NCBI GenBank assembly: GCA_036346395.1
Contig: CM070609.1
Span: forward strand, 26,114,223 to 26,178,222
From: Hsuehochloa calcarea
Lineage: Eukaryota; Streptophyta; Magnoliopsida; Poales; Poaceae
DNA: 64,000 bases
Reading direction: 5' to 3'
How positions within the stretch are numbered: position 1 is the stretch's first letter; the number at the start of each line of letters is the position of its first letter. Shown here piece after piece: positions 1 to 13,331 of the stretch. The notes beneath the pieces are model-generated. The model was not told the origin of the DNA, ran no database searches, and saw nothing but the letters and a program-made list of their open reading frames with translations. Position numbers and translations under genes: made by a program.

Positions 1-1715
<1,715 letters not shown>

Positions 1716-4572
1716 AAATATCATTTCCATATGCAAAGATGACTAATAAATAGACAAATAACAATAATTATCAGAGTAAAGACCTTAAGGTCAAAGCTTA
1801 CAATTAATGTCTCAGAAGACAAATAGCTCAATAAAGCTGCGGGAAGACGTAGGAATAACTGGTAGAAGCCCATCCATATGCCCACAGCAATCGGTGGTAG
1901 TAGCGACCTAGTTCTCCACGATCCTTGAGGTAGACCTTGTTGATGATGATTCTTCCACTTTGATTGTTTATAGCAAGAGTGAGTACACACCGTACTACTA
2001 AGTCATACCACAGAATGCAATTTATAGATGATGGCTTATTCCAAAGGAATGGCTTCTGTGGTTATTTTGCAGAAATGCAATATTTGCAATTGAATACAAA
2101 TAATAGATTGAAAGCATAATTCAAAACAAATAGACAATAATAAGTTAACAATTGATTTCACAAAGGACACAGTCTAATCAAGTTCTTTCACACAATGAAC
2201 AAGTTATCTCACACGTGACCACTTTCCAATTGTTTTATGAAAATCTACCCTCGTGTGAAATTCCGAGCATGTCCATAACCGAGGAGCGGCTATTCGAATA
2301 GATTGATTAAACACTGCGAGGTGTACACTTTACCCACACGATACAACCAGTGTAGCTAGCCGACCATAACAAAACCTTCTGGAGACTTCATCTCAAACAA
2401 TGACACTCCCGATGTGCTTTCGAGTCAATTTGTACACATAGCCCTTGGAGCGACACACACCGTTGGAGCGAGGATCAGTGAACCGTCCACGATGTGAACC
2501 CAAACACGGTACCACCTCCGACCCATCACATAGCTTAAATACAACCTGAGTTGTCAATGTCAAGACACCATAACTTACTAAGTCGGGCCCGACCATACTA
2601 GGCATGTGGTCGTCAGTAAGGCCGTTCAATGGCGCACAAAGTTAAGTCCTTAATTGACCAAGGCAAGACTTCCAATTTTAACCCAAATCACAAAGTTTAT
2701 AGCACACAGCTCCACCATTCACACAGAATCCACCACTTGCCTCAGTCTAAATCTTTTCCCACCCTGTTGATTAAGTGCAACACATGCCATCAACGAGTAA
2801 CAAGACACAAGACACAGATTCATCACAGTTCCATAATCACTCATCAAGTTTATAATTGCAACTCTCACATGAAATGATGACTCGTGGCATGGCTAAGCAG
2901 TCTAATCGTATCTAACCAACCCACGTTGGTGCTACGTTAATACCAACTAATAATTAACCAACTTAGGGTGACAAAAGATCATGGCATACAATAGACAAGG
3001 TGGCATAACAATTTGGATTGAATAGCTACACAAAAGCGTTTAAATTAATTACTTGAAATAGAATGCAATACATTGAAACAAAGTAATATTTAAACACTGG
3101 TTCAAAATGATCAAAGGTATAACTTGCCTTGCTATAGCAATGATGGTCTTTATTTATCTTCAATCTTTACTTCCTTGATCTTTAGCTCCTTGACTCGTAC
3201 TTCAACGTCTAACGATAAAGAAAATGCAAAAACAAACTAAATTCAAAAATAGAAATCAAATAAACTCCAAATTGAAATTGAAAGGTTACGGAAGATAGAT
3301 ATTGAATTTAGATGAATGTAGGAATTTGGATGGGTTCGATCGAATTCGGATGCAAAATATATGGCCTTTAGATGATCCAATCTAAAGAAAATAACCTAAA
3401 TTGAAATTTCGAATTATCGAATTATTTTTCTATTGAAAATCCAGAATAATGACGTGCTGATGTCAGACAATTTCAATTAAAATAAATCCGGAAAATGGCA
3501 GAGTAGTGGGACCAGCATAGACCAAGTCCTCGTTGGGCTTTGGTCATGGGGGTTGGGTTCATGGACAGTCTGCAGTGGGGTCTAGTTGTAAAGCAGCTCA
3601 TGGTGAACCATGTCTACACTTATTTCGCTTAAGGTCGGGTTAGGTGTCGCTTATGGCACACAATGGCATGCCAGGTATATGAGCGTGAGGTGTGCAGGTG
3701 GCAAGTGCGAGGCCAAGGTTAATTGGCCAATCGCGACAAGATGCATGTGCCATGGTTGCCACAAGGACAAAAGGTGATGTGGCGTGACATGGTGCTGCAT
3801 AGCAGACGGCAGAGGCGACGGCACCAGCTGCACTCCGGCGGTCGCAGACGCCAAGGATCCAAGGACCAACAAGCGCAGGAGGTCTGCGCGTTGGGTCAGC
3901 GGTCGACACGGCGCAGGCAAGAGCGGGCGATGTCCTGCGCGAGCGGCAGCACGTATGTGGCGCCAAGATGGGAAGGAGCACGGAGAACGTCACAGGATCA
4001 CGATGGTGGTGTCCTTCGCGCGGAGCTCGATGGCGCAGCGGCTTTGAAGGGGCCGAGTCGTTGAAGATGAGGTGCGGCGATGGAAGGCGAGGAGCTCCGA
4101 TCGAGTGGGCCCCGGGTGGTAGAGAGAGAAAGGGAAAGGAAAGAGAGAGAGACAACTAGAGAGTGGGTCCATGTGGTAGAGAGAGAGAAAAGCGGGAGAG
4201 AGAGGGAAAGAGGAGCGGGTTGAGTGGGCCGCGGGAGTGGGTTGGACGTGCGAGAAAATGGATCGGGCCGAGAGAGATACTGCCCGAAGGCGATTTTATG
4301 GTTTTTTTAGGTTTTAGCAAATTCCGAAATTGAGTTAATTCAATTAGGCTTTTAGAAAATAGCAATGAAAGTCAAAAAAAATTATGAAAAAATTCACATA
4401 AATTCCCTGAGTTATTTTGGACTTAAATAAAATATTCCTAACTTAAAATTGGTATTTATATTTGTAAATAATTTTTTTGCTTCAAATAATAGGGAATTAA
4501 AAAAATCCTAAAAATTCAAGGAAAATAATTAAATTTTATTTTTATTTGCAAATAAAAATTTAAGTTGTTACA
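1716..4572 (-). repeat. Long gypsy-type LTR, minus sense
   Basis: A roughly 2.85-kb LTR in minus orientation. The palindromic module lies at about 2263-2345 with a perfect CTATTCGAATAG at 2290-2301. A phrase common to these LTRs (GATCAAAGGTATAACTTGCC) lies near 3110. A GC-rich promoter-side part spans about 3640-4290, and the 5' terminus reads TGTAACAACTT on the minus strand, ending at 4572. No PBS or coding region is attached, so it is a solo LTR or a remnant. The left boundary is uncertain. Confidence 0.6.
4115..4215. repeat. GA-rich microsatellite tract
   Basis: Imperfect GAGAGA runs interrupted by GGG and GTGGGTCC, inside the GC-rich part of the preceding LTR. A similar purine tract lies beside another LTR end at about 60409-60500. 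Confidence 0.7.
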
Positions 4573-5290
4573 CGAGACCTCATGTACAACAACTTCCAAG
4601 GCAACTATTCAGAGCCTGTGTGAAAAGATGCGGGAGTTCTTCAAGCGCTTTGCCTAAGTGAGGTGCGAGGTGAAGGACACTAATCAGACAACCATCATTA
4701 ATGCTGCTATGCATGGCCTCAGGAAAGGCCCCCTCATTGAGTACAACGCCTGGAAGCCCATCAGGGCCATTGAGTTGCTCTTCGACCAGATGGAGGAATA
4801 CGCCCAAGTGGAGGAGGACTTGGTGAGGCGAGATGTCAACTCCATGAATCATGTTGTGGACGTAAATGGCACTGCCCAAGCCATTGAATAGTCTTAGCCC
4901 CGTAAATACAAGAAGGGGCAAAAGGGTGCCACATCTACAACATAGATACTAGCACCAAGGATGGCTTCATGGGCGAAGGCCATCGTTAGGGCGAAGCTTG
5001 GTGCAAGATCCACAACAACTGCGGGAACACGATCTGCGATTGCTATACCATAGCCGCCCTATGCGAGAATGCCACACGAGACTATGGTTAGGGCGATTGG
5101 GCCATCTGCGGCAGCCGTGAAGGTAGTGAACATACAAGTCCCTCCCGCTATCCTGGCGGTGCTAAATATCAAGGTCCCTGGGGGGACCAACCTCGAAGGA
5201 TCATCAACCCCATCACTGGGGGCCCTTCATGCACTTCGCATCCGATCATTAGCAGAGGGTGTACATAGTTCTATTCAGGGCCTGAGTGCA
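4573..5290 (+). pseudogene. Gypsy retrotransposon gag fragment
   Basis: The frame at 4658-4891 contains CEVKDTNQTTIINAAMHGLR and later EEYAQVEEDLVRRD. These resemble the retrotransposon gag domain of plant Ty3/gypsy elements, where a gag core is followed by a stretch on the number of protomers and a charged region. A stop (TAA) interrupts the frame just upstream at about 4655 and TAG closes it at 4891. The downstream part to 5290 has only short open frames. No LTR, zinc knuckle or pol is attached. It directly abuts the 5' end of the preceding minus-sense LTR, so it looks like a host fragment split by that insertion. The family is not assigned. Confidence 0.6.
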
Positions 5291-5305
5291 TAATAGCTTA
5301 TTCTA

Positions 5306-5339
5306 CGTGTGGGCTACAACCTAGGTTGTTCTACACACG
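5306..5339. repeat. 34-bp imperfect palindrome
   Basis: A perfect 14-bp core, ACAACCTAGGTTGT (5316-5329), is flanked symmetrically by CGTGTG (5306-5311) and CACACG (5334-5339), all centred on the same point. It sits just outside the left TACTG-rich arm of the next unit and could be a terminal structure. Confidence 0.8.
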
Positions 5340-5993
5340 GAGCGCCAGTCCACGTACCCCTCCCCCCACTACCCCCTCAGAAACGGCAGTAAAAAACGCA
5401 TGTTGCACGTTGCGAACGGCAGTAAGATGGCACTGGGGCGTCCATGCCAGTAGTAAAATTGACCATCTCGTAACTGACAGTAAAACCAACAGTAAAAATT
5501 GATCCATCGCCACCCATGCGAGTAGTAAAAAGATGTTTTATTGTCGTGTCGGCTAGAAAATGATACCGTGACTTTGTGATGTTGATTTATTGTAAAAGGC
5601 ATGTCGTGTTACTGATCATCATTGCTGACGACCCATACATGAATTGTGGGTGGGTGAATTTGATTGACTGTTTTGTGTTTGTTTGCACGTGGAGATTTTA
5701 TTTATTGTTATGTATTCTATATTTGTCTTACTGTAAATGTCACGTAATATTACTTGCTTTTACAACATTCGTTTGTTGTTGTTCCTCCATGCGTGTACTT
5801 TTTGTTTTGGGAATTACTATCCATGTGGTACTTTTTTACTACATTTTAAACTGGATATTACTGATATCCACCAAAAATTACAAAGACGCTTGTTGTTTTC
5901 AGAATTTCTATGTTTTACTTTACTGAACAAATGTCTTTATTGCATGTTACACAAAAGTTCACTAGGATGTTTAAAATGTAACAAAAACACAAA

Positions 5994-6143
5994 CTACTTT
6001 GGTGTGCTACACGTCTTGAACTTCTCAAAGATGTCGGGAAGGGGCTTGACGCAGTTGACCTTGTGGAATAACAGGTAGAACACTAGCTCGGTCCTGTACT
6101 CGCTCCCCTTCTCCTGCATACGGTTGATGGCGTCGCGTATCAG
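5994..6143 (-). pseudogene. Short open coding-like fragment, unknown
   Basis: On the minus strand 49 codons run open to a TAG stop at 5994-5996. The peptide includes RDAINRMQEKGSEYRTELVF and VNCVKPLPDIFEKFK, which looks like ordinary soluble protein rather than low-complexity translation. A TAA lies in frame immediately upstream, so it is at best a terminal exon or broken fragment. The family is not recognised. It sits in the left arm of the TACTG unit, pointing away from the central ORF. Confidence 0.3.
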
Positions 6144-6625
6144 TTACTACACATCAAAAAGGTTATATTACTACAAGTTGTGAATGTAGTTACTACTTAC
6201 TGGTTCGATCAGTGTACAAAGCATTTTACTTTAGCCATCCCAGAACTTAATGATGAAGAACGCACAAAATTACTGCCACAATAATTTTACTAGACTGCTT
6301 GTTTGAGGTTACTGTACGATGCTAGTAATGTTACTGTCATTTATTGTTTTTGGAATTATTGTACCTGCGATATGGGTTTACTATAATATGATTTGGCGTT
6401 TATTGGTCTACTTACGTGCAAAAAATGATACCACATCAATCGAATGCTCGTTTAAACACACCAATGTCGCTCCGGCTCTGATGTGTCGCTTCGTCTCCCA
6501 CGCCGACGTTATTGTTTGTTTATAAAATGGGCATCCACTTCCGAAGATGAATTCTCACAACAATGATTTTCTTAAAGCTCCATAAAGCCAAAAAAAGAAT
6601 AGTTTTCCACTCAAAAAGGAGGAAA

Positions 6626-7171
6626 ATGGATCCCCACTCTTCTTCCCTCCCGTCGGCCGTGTCGACCTACCTCACACTTATATACGAGCACATATCTGGC
6701 CGAACACTGGCCCAGGCTACCGAAGATCACTGTGCCTGCGGTGCCCTCCGTTCTTTGCCCTACTGTATGCTGGAGAGCTTGACAGCCATCATCCGCTGGT
6801 TGGAGCTCCTCCTCCAGCGGATAAATGTGATGGTCTCCGGCGTCCAACGGGTTAACATCATCGAGATCATCCTCTGTAACGATTTGGAACACACCAAGGA
6901 GGCTGCCCGAAGGTTTGACAACTACATCAAGGTGCAGAGCACGCGGGACGACCTTGCAGAGACCGCGAAAGCAAGGGAAGATAGCTTCTAGGCTATCTTC
7001 GACTTGGTTTTTCTATCCAAACGACTAGGAGCATGGGTTGAACGCGCGAGGCAGTGGGTGGAGGCGTTTTATCAGACAATCGCCACAATCGCCGATCCTG
7101 CATCTACCGAGTCCAATGAGAAGACTTACGAAGATTTGAAGGCCAAAATAGGGTCTTACCCTGGCCACTAA
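6626..7171 (+). pseudogene. Unknown ORF, 181 codons with one internal TAG
   Basis: The frame opens with ATG at 6626 (MDPHSSSLPS), runs to a TAG at 6989-6991, and stays open for another 59 codons to TAA at 7169-7171. One in-frame stop in 181 codons suggests a recently inactivated gene or an atypical read. The protein looks helical and partly amphipathic: a hydrophobic middle (LESLTAIIRWLELLLQR), a charged stretch (EHTKEAARRFDNYIKVQ) and a Trp-rich tail after the stop (AWVERARQWVEAFYQ). No signal peptide, zinc finger or catalytic motif is seen. An AT-rich, T-tract region follows. I do not recognise the family. Its place between TACTG-rich arms suggests a captured or resident transposon gene. 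Confidence 0.45.
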
Positions 7172-7913
7172 AATCTTCGTCTTTTACCTATCTTCTTTTG
7201 CTTTTTTTTAAATTTTTTTTCTACAATGTAAAAAATGGATGACCTTTTGTAAAAGCCCTTGGCCACACTGTTTGGCCAGAGAAATATAATGAAGAAGTAC
7301 TTTTGACTTTGATTTACTCTTTATGATACCAAAATTTACTGGATGACACGTTTTATGTTTACTGCCACCATAGAGACAATACTAGTTAAAAAATGGACAA
7401 CGTATTTACTTCCATATATATATTCCCATTTACTGCTATATGAATAAGCTTTTACTGTCAAACAATCTTCTCAGTAAAAATGGTTCGCGTCCAATACCAG
7501 TAAAATATGGATAACATATTTACTTCCTTTTACATTTCCTTTTACTACTATGCGGTAAAAAAACTAAAATGGTTTATTTACTGACCTCACACGACAGAGA
7601 TCGTTGGGACGTGGTCCGATAAAAAAAAAAAAAACCTGTTCATATATGTGATATGCAGGAAAAATAGGGGATCATGGTTACTTTGCTCACTTTTGCACGT
7701 TACTGTCAAGCGTCTTCGGACCGTGACCAAAAAAAAAGAAGCAGAAACCTAGGTGGTAATCTGGCAGTAAAAATTTTGTTATAATTACTGTCACAGATGC
7801 TATCTATTACTATCGATACACGTTGCATGCGGGAAGCGGATATTTATGGCCATCGACTATTCTTATCAGGCTGACTGGATGAGGTTTGCACGCGGGCGTT
7901 CCCGCGTTATGTG

Positions 7914-8150
7914 TAAGGATCGATGCTTCGATCCCGCGCGCTATGGCGTGCCGTCTGCGACGCCATAGTTCCATGGATGGGGGTCGAAGCGTTCTCGTGT
8001 ATAAGGGTGCTTCGGTCCCGCTCACTGTGGCGTGCCGTCTCCGACTCCAGCAGTTTGAAGGATGGGGGATGAAGTGTTCTCGTGTGTAAGGGTTGTTAGG
8101 TCCCGTGTGCTATGGCGTGTCGTCTCTAACGCCACCGGTTCGAAGGATGC
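7914..8150. repeat. Tandem repeat, about 85-bp unit, 2.7 copies
   Basis: Units start at 7914, 8002 and 8087, each with TAAGG. They share a GGTCCCG-like block, then TATGGCGTGCCGTCT or close variants, then a GATGGGGG or GAAGGATG block and TTCTCGTGT. Unit lengths are 88, 85 and a partial 64 bp. The units have drifted by point changes. It lies immediately right of the TACTG unit. Confidence 0.85.
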
Positions 8151-8866
8151 CACTTGCCGCAAACCCTCGACTGGAGTGTACATGGGGACGGGAACAGAGG
8201 GAGGAGCAGTACGCAAGAAGCGAATGGAGACACATGCAAGATTTTGTGTTTTGTTTTATTCTTAAAATGGCAGGCATAAGAATCAATGCTATATACAACA
8301 ACGAATAACCAAATACCTTGCACAAAGACATCACTCCCTAAGGTCCAGCGAAAGAGCTCACGCCATCATCACCGGAGGCATCCTCCACCTTGACGTAGTC
8401 CGGGCAAGGGTCCCAAGGGAGAGGATATCAAAGCTAGCCCAAAACTGGTCCGACTCTTGACATCGCAACTCTCGTAGTGTGTCGCACTCGGTTGCAAACT
8501 CTCACTCAGGGTACCTTCGGAATGGGTGAGGCTCCACTCCTTCCACTGAAACCCGGATAGCACCTCCCAACGATACTCTATGCGGCGAGGCCAAACCAGG
8601 GGGACACCTTGGAGGAGCACCTCGTAGATGAAGGACATCCTCTTCGAGCGGCGAATCGGCAACCGTAGTGGAATCCCTGGCAGAAAAATGATGGAGTGTA
8701 AAACACAAAGACCACCCAACACAAACAAGGGCGTACAAGCAAAGGAAGCATGTATAATATCTTGCAACCTCCAAAGCAGGCTGTAAATATATAAAAAAAA
8801 CCCTGTGCCCCTCCCCTTGGAGCAGAAGCAGAGAGACTACAACCGGTGGCCTCACAGGTCGACTGG
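8151..8866. other. Unassigned spacer
   Basis: Nothing firmly recognisable. A minus-strand frame of 132 codons (8369-8767) is open, but it shows no motif I know and overlaps other random frames. Composition is mixed, with no tandem structure. Confidence 0.5.
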
Positions 8867-9632
8867 TAGGGATGGCAATCGGGCGCGGTAGGCACAGGTA
8901 TTGCTCACTCATATCCATGCCCGACGGAGGAGGGGGATGTGAGGAAGGGGCCAGGTGTTGAGGAGGAGGCCGAAGGAGAAAGCGACGATGTAGGGTGGGT
9001 GTTGAGGTCACCGGTGGGAGGGGCGGTGGTCGGGCACGAGCAAAGCGCTGAGGAGGAGGCTCAAGTGAGGAGGCTACCGGGCTAGGTCGGCCGAGCTTTG
9101 AGGTCAGTCGAGCGTGCAGAGGGGTGGCGGCCGGCCGGGAGGAGGACGGGGCCGATCTAGATCTGGAGGTGGCTTGGGTGCTTGATTGCAGACTACTTCG
9201 TTCGGGAGTGGTGGCGGCTGGGTGTGAGGAGGGGCGGCAGCTGGGCGTGAGGAGAGGCGGGCAATGGTTGGGCGGAGGAGGATGTGCTGGCACCACCGGA
9301 GGAGGATGGGGCGACCGATTCGCATTTCAAGTGGTGGCTTTGTATGTTGGTGGCTAGCGGCTGGGAGTTGGGACTTGGGTAGTGAGTAGTGACCGAGTGA
9401 GTCTAGTAACCCTAGTACTGACTAGGGTTTTAGTGGTATTGTTGGACCACCTGTTAGTGTATATCGCGGGTAAATGGGCACACGTGGAGTTCACCCATGC
9501 TCATGTACATTTACCCAACGGGCGGAGTTTCTCCCATTTTTATACCCGTGGGCAAAGAAAACAGCTCATGCCCGGCTCGATTATAGCATTTACTTACGGA
9601 CATACGGCTAATCGGGCACAATTTCTATCCTA
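8867..9632. mobile_element. Possible non-autonomous hAT-like element
   Basis: The left end reads TAGGGATGGCAATCGGGC at 8867, a form familiar from plant hAT termini. The right end, read on the minus strand from 9632, begins TAGGATAGAAATTG followed by TGCCCGATTAG, an imperfect counterpart. Flanking 8-mers (TCGACTGG at 8859-8866 and GCAACCGG at 9633-9640) agree at five of eight positions, so any target duplication has decayed. The interior is GC-rich without a transposase. A perfect 9-bp stem with a 4-nt loop (AACCCTAGT, ACTG, ACTAGGGTT) lies at 9408-9429. Confidence 0.35.
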
Positions 9633-9786
9633 GCAACCGGAGACTACACAAAAAAAAATAATGAGAAAAAAGGGGGCACATATCAAAAATACGTAAAAGC
9701 TAGAGGATCGCTCCTGTGAGTCACACTGGACTTCATTGCCGAGCGCCAGTTGTCGCAGTGTCTGCAAGCACACCCGCTTATGTCTT

Positions 9787-10857
9787 TGATACCCAAATAG
9801 GTGCCTAGGTCTTCATATTGACCCAGTGTCGCGCAAAGGGACACTCTGCCGCGGTTGCAGCCAGGCGACGTAGGTCTTCATATTGACCTGTCGCCAAAAG
9901 GACACTTCCCGCGGTTGTACGGCGGTTCCACAGCCTATCGTGGAACGCGCGAGCGAACTTCCGCATGGTGTGGATCGTCTTCGTCATGGTCTCCAGGTGA
10001 GAAGGGACGTCCAACTGCGGGCGAGCCAGGGAGTCCAATGGCTGCACCCCTCGTCGCCCTCGAGGTGAATTAGCCCTAGGAGCATCTAGGCCGTCACCCT
10101 CGAGCAATGACTCCCACATGATATCGCCGTGTCGCGGGTAAGGGTGGTGGCATCCCGAAGGCAGTTGACGGAGGTACCAACATCCTCCGCAACCACACCC
10201 TCGCTCTGGATCTGACACCCAAATAGGTGCCTATGTCCTCATCTTGACCCAGTGCCCTGCAAAGGGGCACTAGCGCGACCGAAGCGGTTCCACAGCCTAT
10301 CGACTTTCGCACGGTGTGGATCGCCTTCCTCATGGCCTCCGGTCGGTGGACGCCCAATCAGCGGTGAGCTGTGGAGTCCAATGGTCGCACTCCCTCGCCG
10401 CCTCGAGGTGAATTAGCCCTAGGAGCATCCGGTTATCACCGGCAAAGGATTCTGCATGACCTCGCCGTGTCGCAGGTAAGGGTGGCGGCATCCTGAAGGC
10501 AGTCGACGAAGGTACCAACATCCTCCGCAACCACACCCTCGCTGTGGATCTGATACCTAAATAGGTGCCTAGGTCTTCATCTTGACCCAGTGCCTTGCAA
10601 AGGGGCACTCGTGTCGCACTGTGGCCGAAGCGGTTCCACAGCCTATCGTGGAACGCACGAGTGGACTTCCGCACGGTGTGGATCATCTTCCCCATGGCCT
10701 CCGGGTCAGAAGGGACGTCCAACTACGGGTGAGCCAAGGAGTCCAATGGCTGCACCCCTCGATCCTCGTCGCCCTCGAGGTGAATTAGCCCTAGGAGCAT
10801 TTGGGCCATCACCCTCGACCTCGAGCAGTGACTCCCACATGACCTCACCATGTCATG
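9787..10857. repeat. Tandem repeat, about 340-bp unit, three copies
   Basis: Copies start at 9787, 10213 and 10551 with TGATACC or TGACACC followed by AAATAGGTGCC. Copy 1 is 426 bp because of an internal duplication of the block after its start. Copy 2 is 338 bp. Copy 3 stops after 307 bp where the CRM-like LTR begins. On the minus strand the copies give related peptides with IHTVRKSTRAFHDRLWN-like cores, so the unit may derive from coding sequence, but none is a complete ORF. The source family is unknown. Confidence 0.85.
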
Positions 10858-11811
10858 TGATGAGGACATCGACCCTAAGGATACAACCACTGCTTCAACC
10901 TGCTGCACTGCATCCTCTATTTCCTTTACTTCACCAACATCTTCTCCAATTGGACTTTCGGCTAATGCAATGCCATATTACCCAATTAGATCGAGCTACG
11001 CCTACATGCCATGGCATGATGATACATACCATGGTACTATGTGTACATGCCATGGTGCTACTACATGTGCCAAGCAGAGTTCAAGCCGATACATTTTGGT
11101 CGATCGGTTCGGAATCAGCCCCGACAAAGACCAACTTAAAACAGATATAACTTTTGCAAACGGAGTCCGATTCGGTGTTCTTGGGCTTGTTGGAAAGCTA
11201 ACGACGATATCTTTCCAACGGATCCAGCCTCACCTCCAAATTCCTTCTGTAGACTTCGAAATCGTCAAAAGAAGGTGCTATGTCACTAATTTAACGATTT
11301 GGGCCTTGTAATCGTAATCGAATTGGCCCATATGTCACGCCCACTGGGCGTGATTACTGTTCATGTGAACAATAATTGTGCCTTTAGTCCCACCCTCTAT
11401 TTTTTTAGATTTGTGGCTCCTCATCCCCTATTTAAGGAGGACGACCTCTAGTTTCCTTGGATTTTGTTTAGTTAAAAGTTAGCCTTGTTGCAACTTCTGT
11501 ATTGGTTTGTGTCGACTAGACCAACCATAATACCGCTTAAATCCCAATTTAATATTTCAATCTTTATTTGCAATTTGCATTGCTTTATCTTGTTCTTGCG
11601 CGTGTTCTTCTGGCAGTATGTGAATCGACTTCGTGGTCGCGTCAACCGGTATTCGCATGGTTGATAACGATTTGTCGATCGCTTCAATGATTGACATGTG
11701 GTTTCGAGCCTTGCGTGTTCATAGCCGTGGATCGCCGAGTTGAGCGACGTCTACTGACTTATCGTCTTCATCGAAAGATCGAGCCAACAAATCAAACCTT
11801 AGGGTTCATCA
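10858..11811 (+). mobile_element. 5' LTR of a CRM/CRR-like chromovirus
   Basis: The LTR begins TGATGAGGACATC at 10858 and ends GGGTTCATCA at 11811 (954 bp), followed directly by a tRNA-primer-like site. From memory, grass centromeric chromoviruses have LTRs of similar size starting TGATGA. A TATA-like CTATTTAAGG lies at 11428-11437. The LTR interrupts the third copy of the 340-bp tandem repeat. No second LTR is present in the window. Confidence 0.65.
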
Positions 11812-13331
11812 AGTGGTATCGAGCTGCACCGCAGTGAGAGTTTCCTCGCTTTCTAGTAGTAGATTCGCTTTTCATACCTAGAGTCCAGAAATTGCCAAAA
11901 GAAAAAAATTCGTGATCTATCATCCATACCAAGCCCTTTGAGCCTTTGCATTTTTTTTTTTCTTTCGCTTGCTTGTTGAATATTTAGTTACATTGTCGTG
12001 TCTAGTTGCTAATCTTTAGTTCTAGTTATTGTCTAGTTCGTCAGTTGTTCAGATTGCTTCGTGTGTTTTCCTTTGCATCGCTTAATCGCTCTTTTAGGGT
12101 TCTTAGTTTTTGCATCTAAAAAACAGTAAAATCGTGGGTTAGAACTCTCTAATCTGCACTAAAAAAAAGAGAGAACACTTTGTCAGTATTCGTGACTTGT
12201 GGAAAACCCTAAAGCCGGCAAAAAAATAGAAGGAGAAAGAGGCCGCCACACAAAACAAAAGCCGTGGTAGAAAAAAAGAAAAAAAAGAAAAAGAAAAAAG
12301 CAAGCTTACACCAAAATCAGTGAAAACTGGTGGAGCCCTTCTACATATAGCCACAAACTTGCACAAAAATTTCAGCAAGATTAGCCCACGGAATCAAAAG
12401 ATATAGCAATTTAAAGATTGAAACCGAGTCGGTTTCTCACTGAGCACGATTCCGCTTCCGAGAGACCTTCAAAGAAACGGGCATAACTTTTGCATATGGT
12501 GTCCGATTTGGACGTTCTTGGACTCGTTGGAAAGCTAACAACGAGTCGCATAATTTCCACTTAATGCACCAGCCTCTCTCTCAGAGAACCCAAAATCGGT
12601 CATTTTCGGCCCGAATTTGCATCACAGTTTTTTGTTTCGCTTTTTGCCGCTCTTTTAGTCTTCCCATCGAATTTGGGGTCCGCCTCAACTTTAAAGTTGT
12701 AGATCCTATCGAAACCTTTCAAACGAGTATATAAGCCATATAAAACTTTGCTTTTTCATCTCTTGAGACTAACTATTGTTTTCTCGCTAAACTAAAGGGT
12801 TGTTTACGCCGCACGTTATTCTGCTTTTGTGCTCTACATCGTAAAACATCTTGTGCCCTACAAAGAAGTTTGAGTAGTTGGTTAGCGCCTCTCCCAAAGA
12901 CTTGTTGTGAGGTTTTCCATTGCTTACATCAAGTCACATTTATCTTTATGGCATGTACATACACATCTCTTAGCGGGGCTTTGATTAGCTAAACTTTGAT
13001 TAGACTAGGATCAACACTTGTGACTAGTACTTTGAATCGCTTTTCAATTTTGCATACCAATTGAATAATTGCTATTCCTTTGCTACATACTAGCCTTCCG
13101 AGCTCCACTTCCTACTAACTCAAAGAAAATGCTCTCTAATCGCTGCAATGATCAAAGAAGTGAGAGTATCACGAACCGTACCAACTGCCTGTACCACTTC
13201 CTTGTCGCATTAGTAAGAACTTGTAAGAACTAGGTATAAGCTTGAGTGTGAGTGACTTGATTGAGCCTTCGTAACCTTGTAGTTGATAGGGACATACACA
13301 CTGTGATTTGTTCTTTGCTTTGATACTAACA
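11812..13331 (+). other. Primer-binding site and leader of the CRM-like element
   Basis: AGTGGTATCGAGC directly after the LTR resembles the initiator-tRNA-Met primer site TGGTATCAGAGC with a small change. The long leader contains an A/G-rich tract near 12270-12300. It also holds a segment at 12482-12541 that repeats an LTR segment at 11145-11212 (CATAACTTTTGCATATGG, then TTGGAAAGCTAAC). No open frame of note is present. Confidence 0.6.

Larger units (their letters stand above)
5340..7830. mobile_element. Candidate TACTG-armed element around an unknown ORF
   Basis: The motif TACTG (either strand) occurs at least 24 times between about 5385 and 7800, against about five expected for a random 5-mer. 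It concentrates in two arms (5385-6335 and 7330-7800), and the central ORF (6626-7171) has only one. Motifs occur in both orientations, usually as TTTACTG, CAGTAAA or TTACTGTC. Subterminal arrays of short repeats around a gene-like centre are typical of CACTA and some other DNA transposons, but no CACTA-type termini or target-site duplication were found. The element status and ends are inferred. Confidence 0.4.

Noticed and set aside
5994..6220. Two-exon minus-strand gene using a GTAAGT donor near 6199
   Set aside because: The implied intron would be about 54 nt, and an in-frame TAA falls inside the downstream exon.
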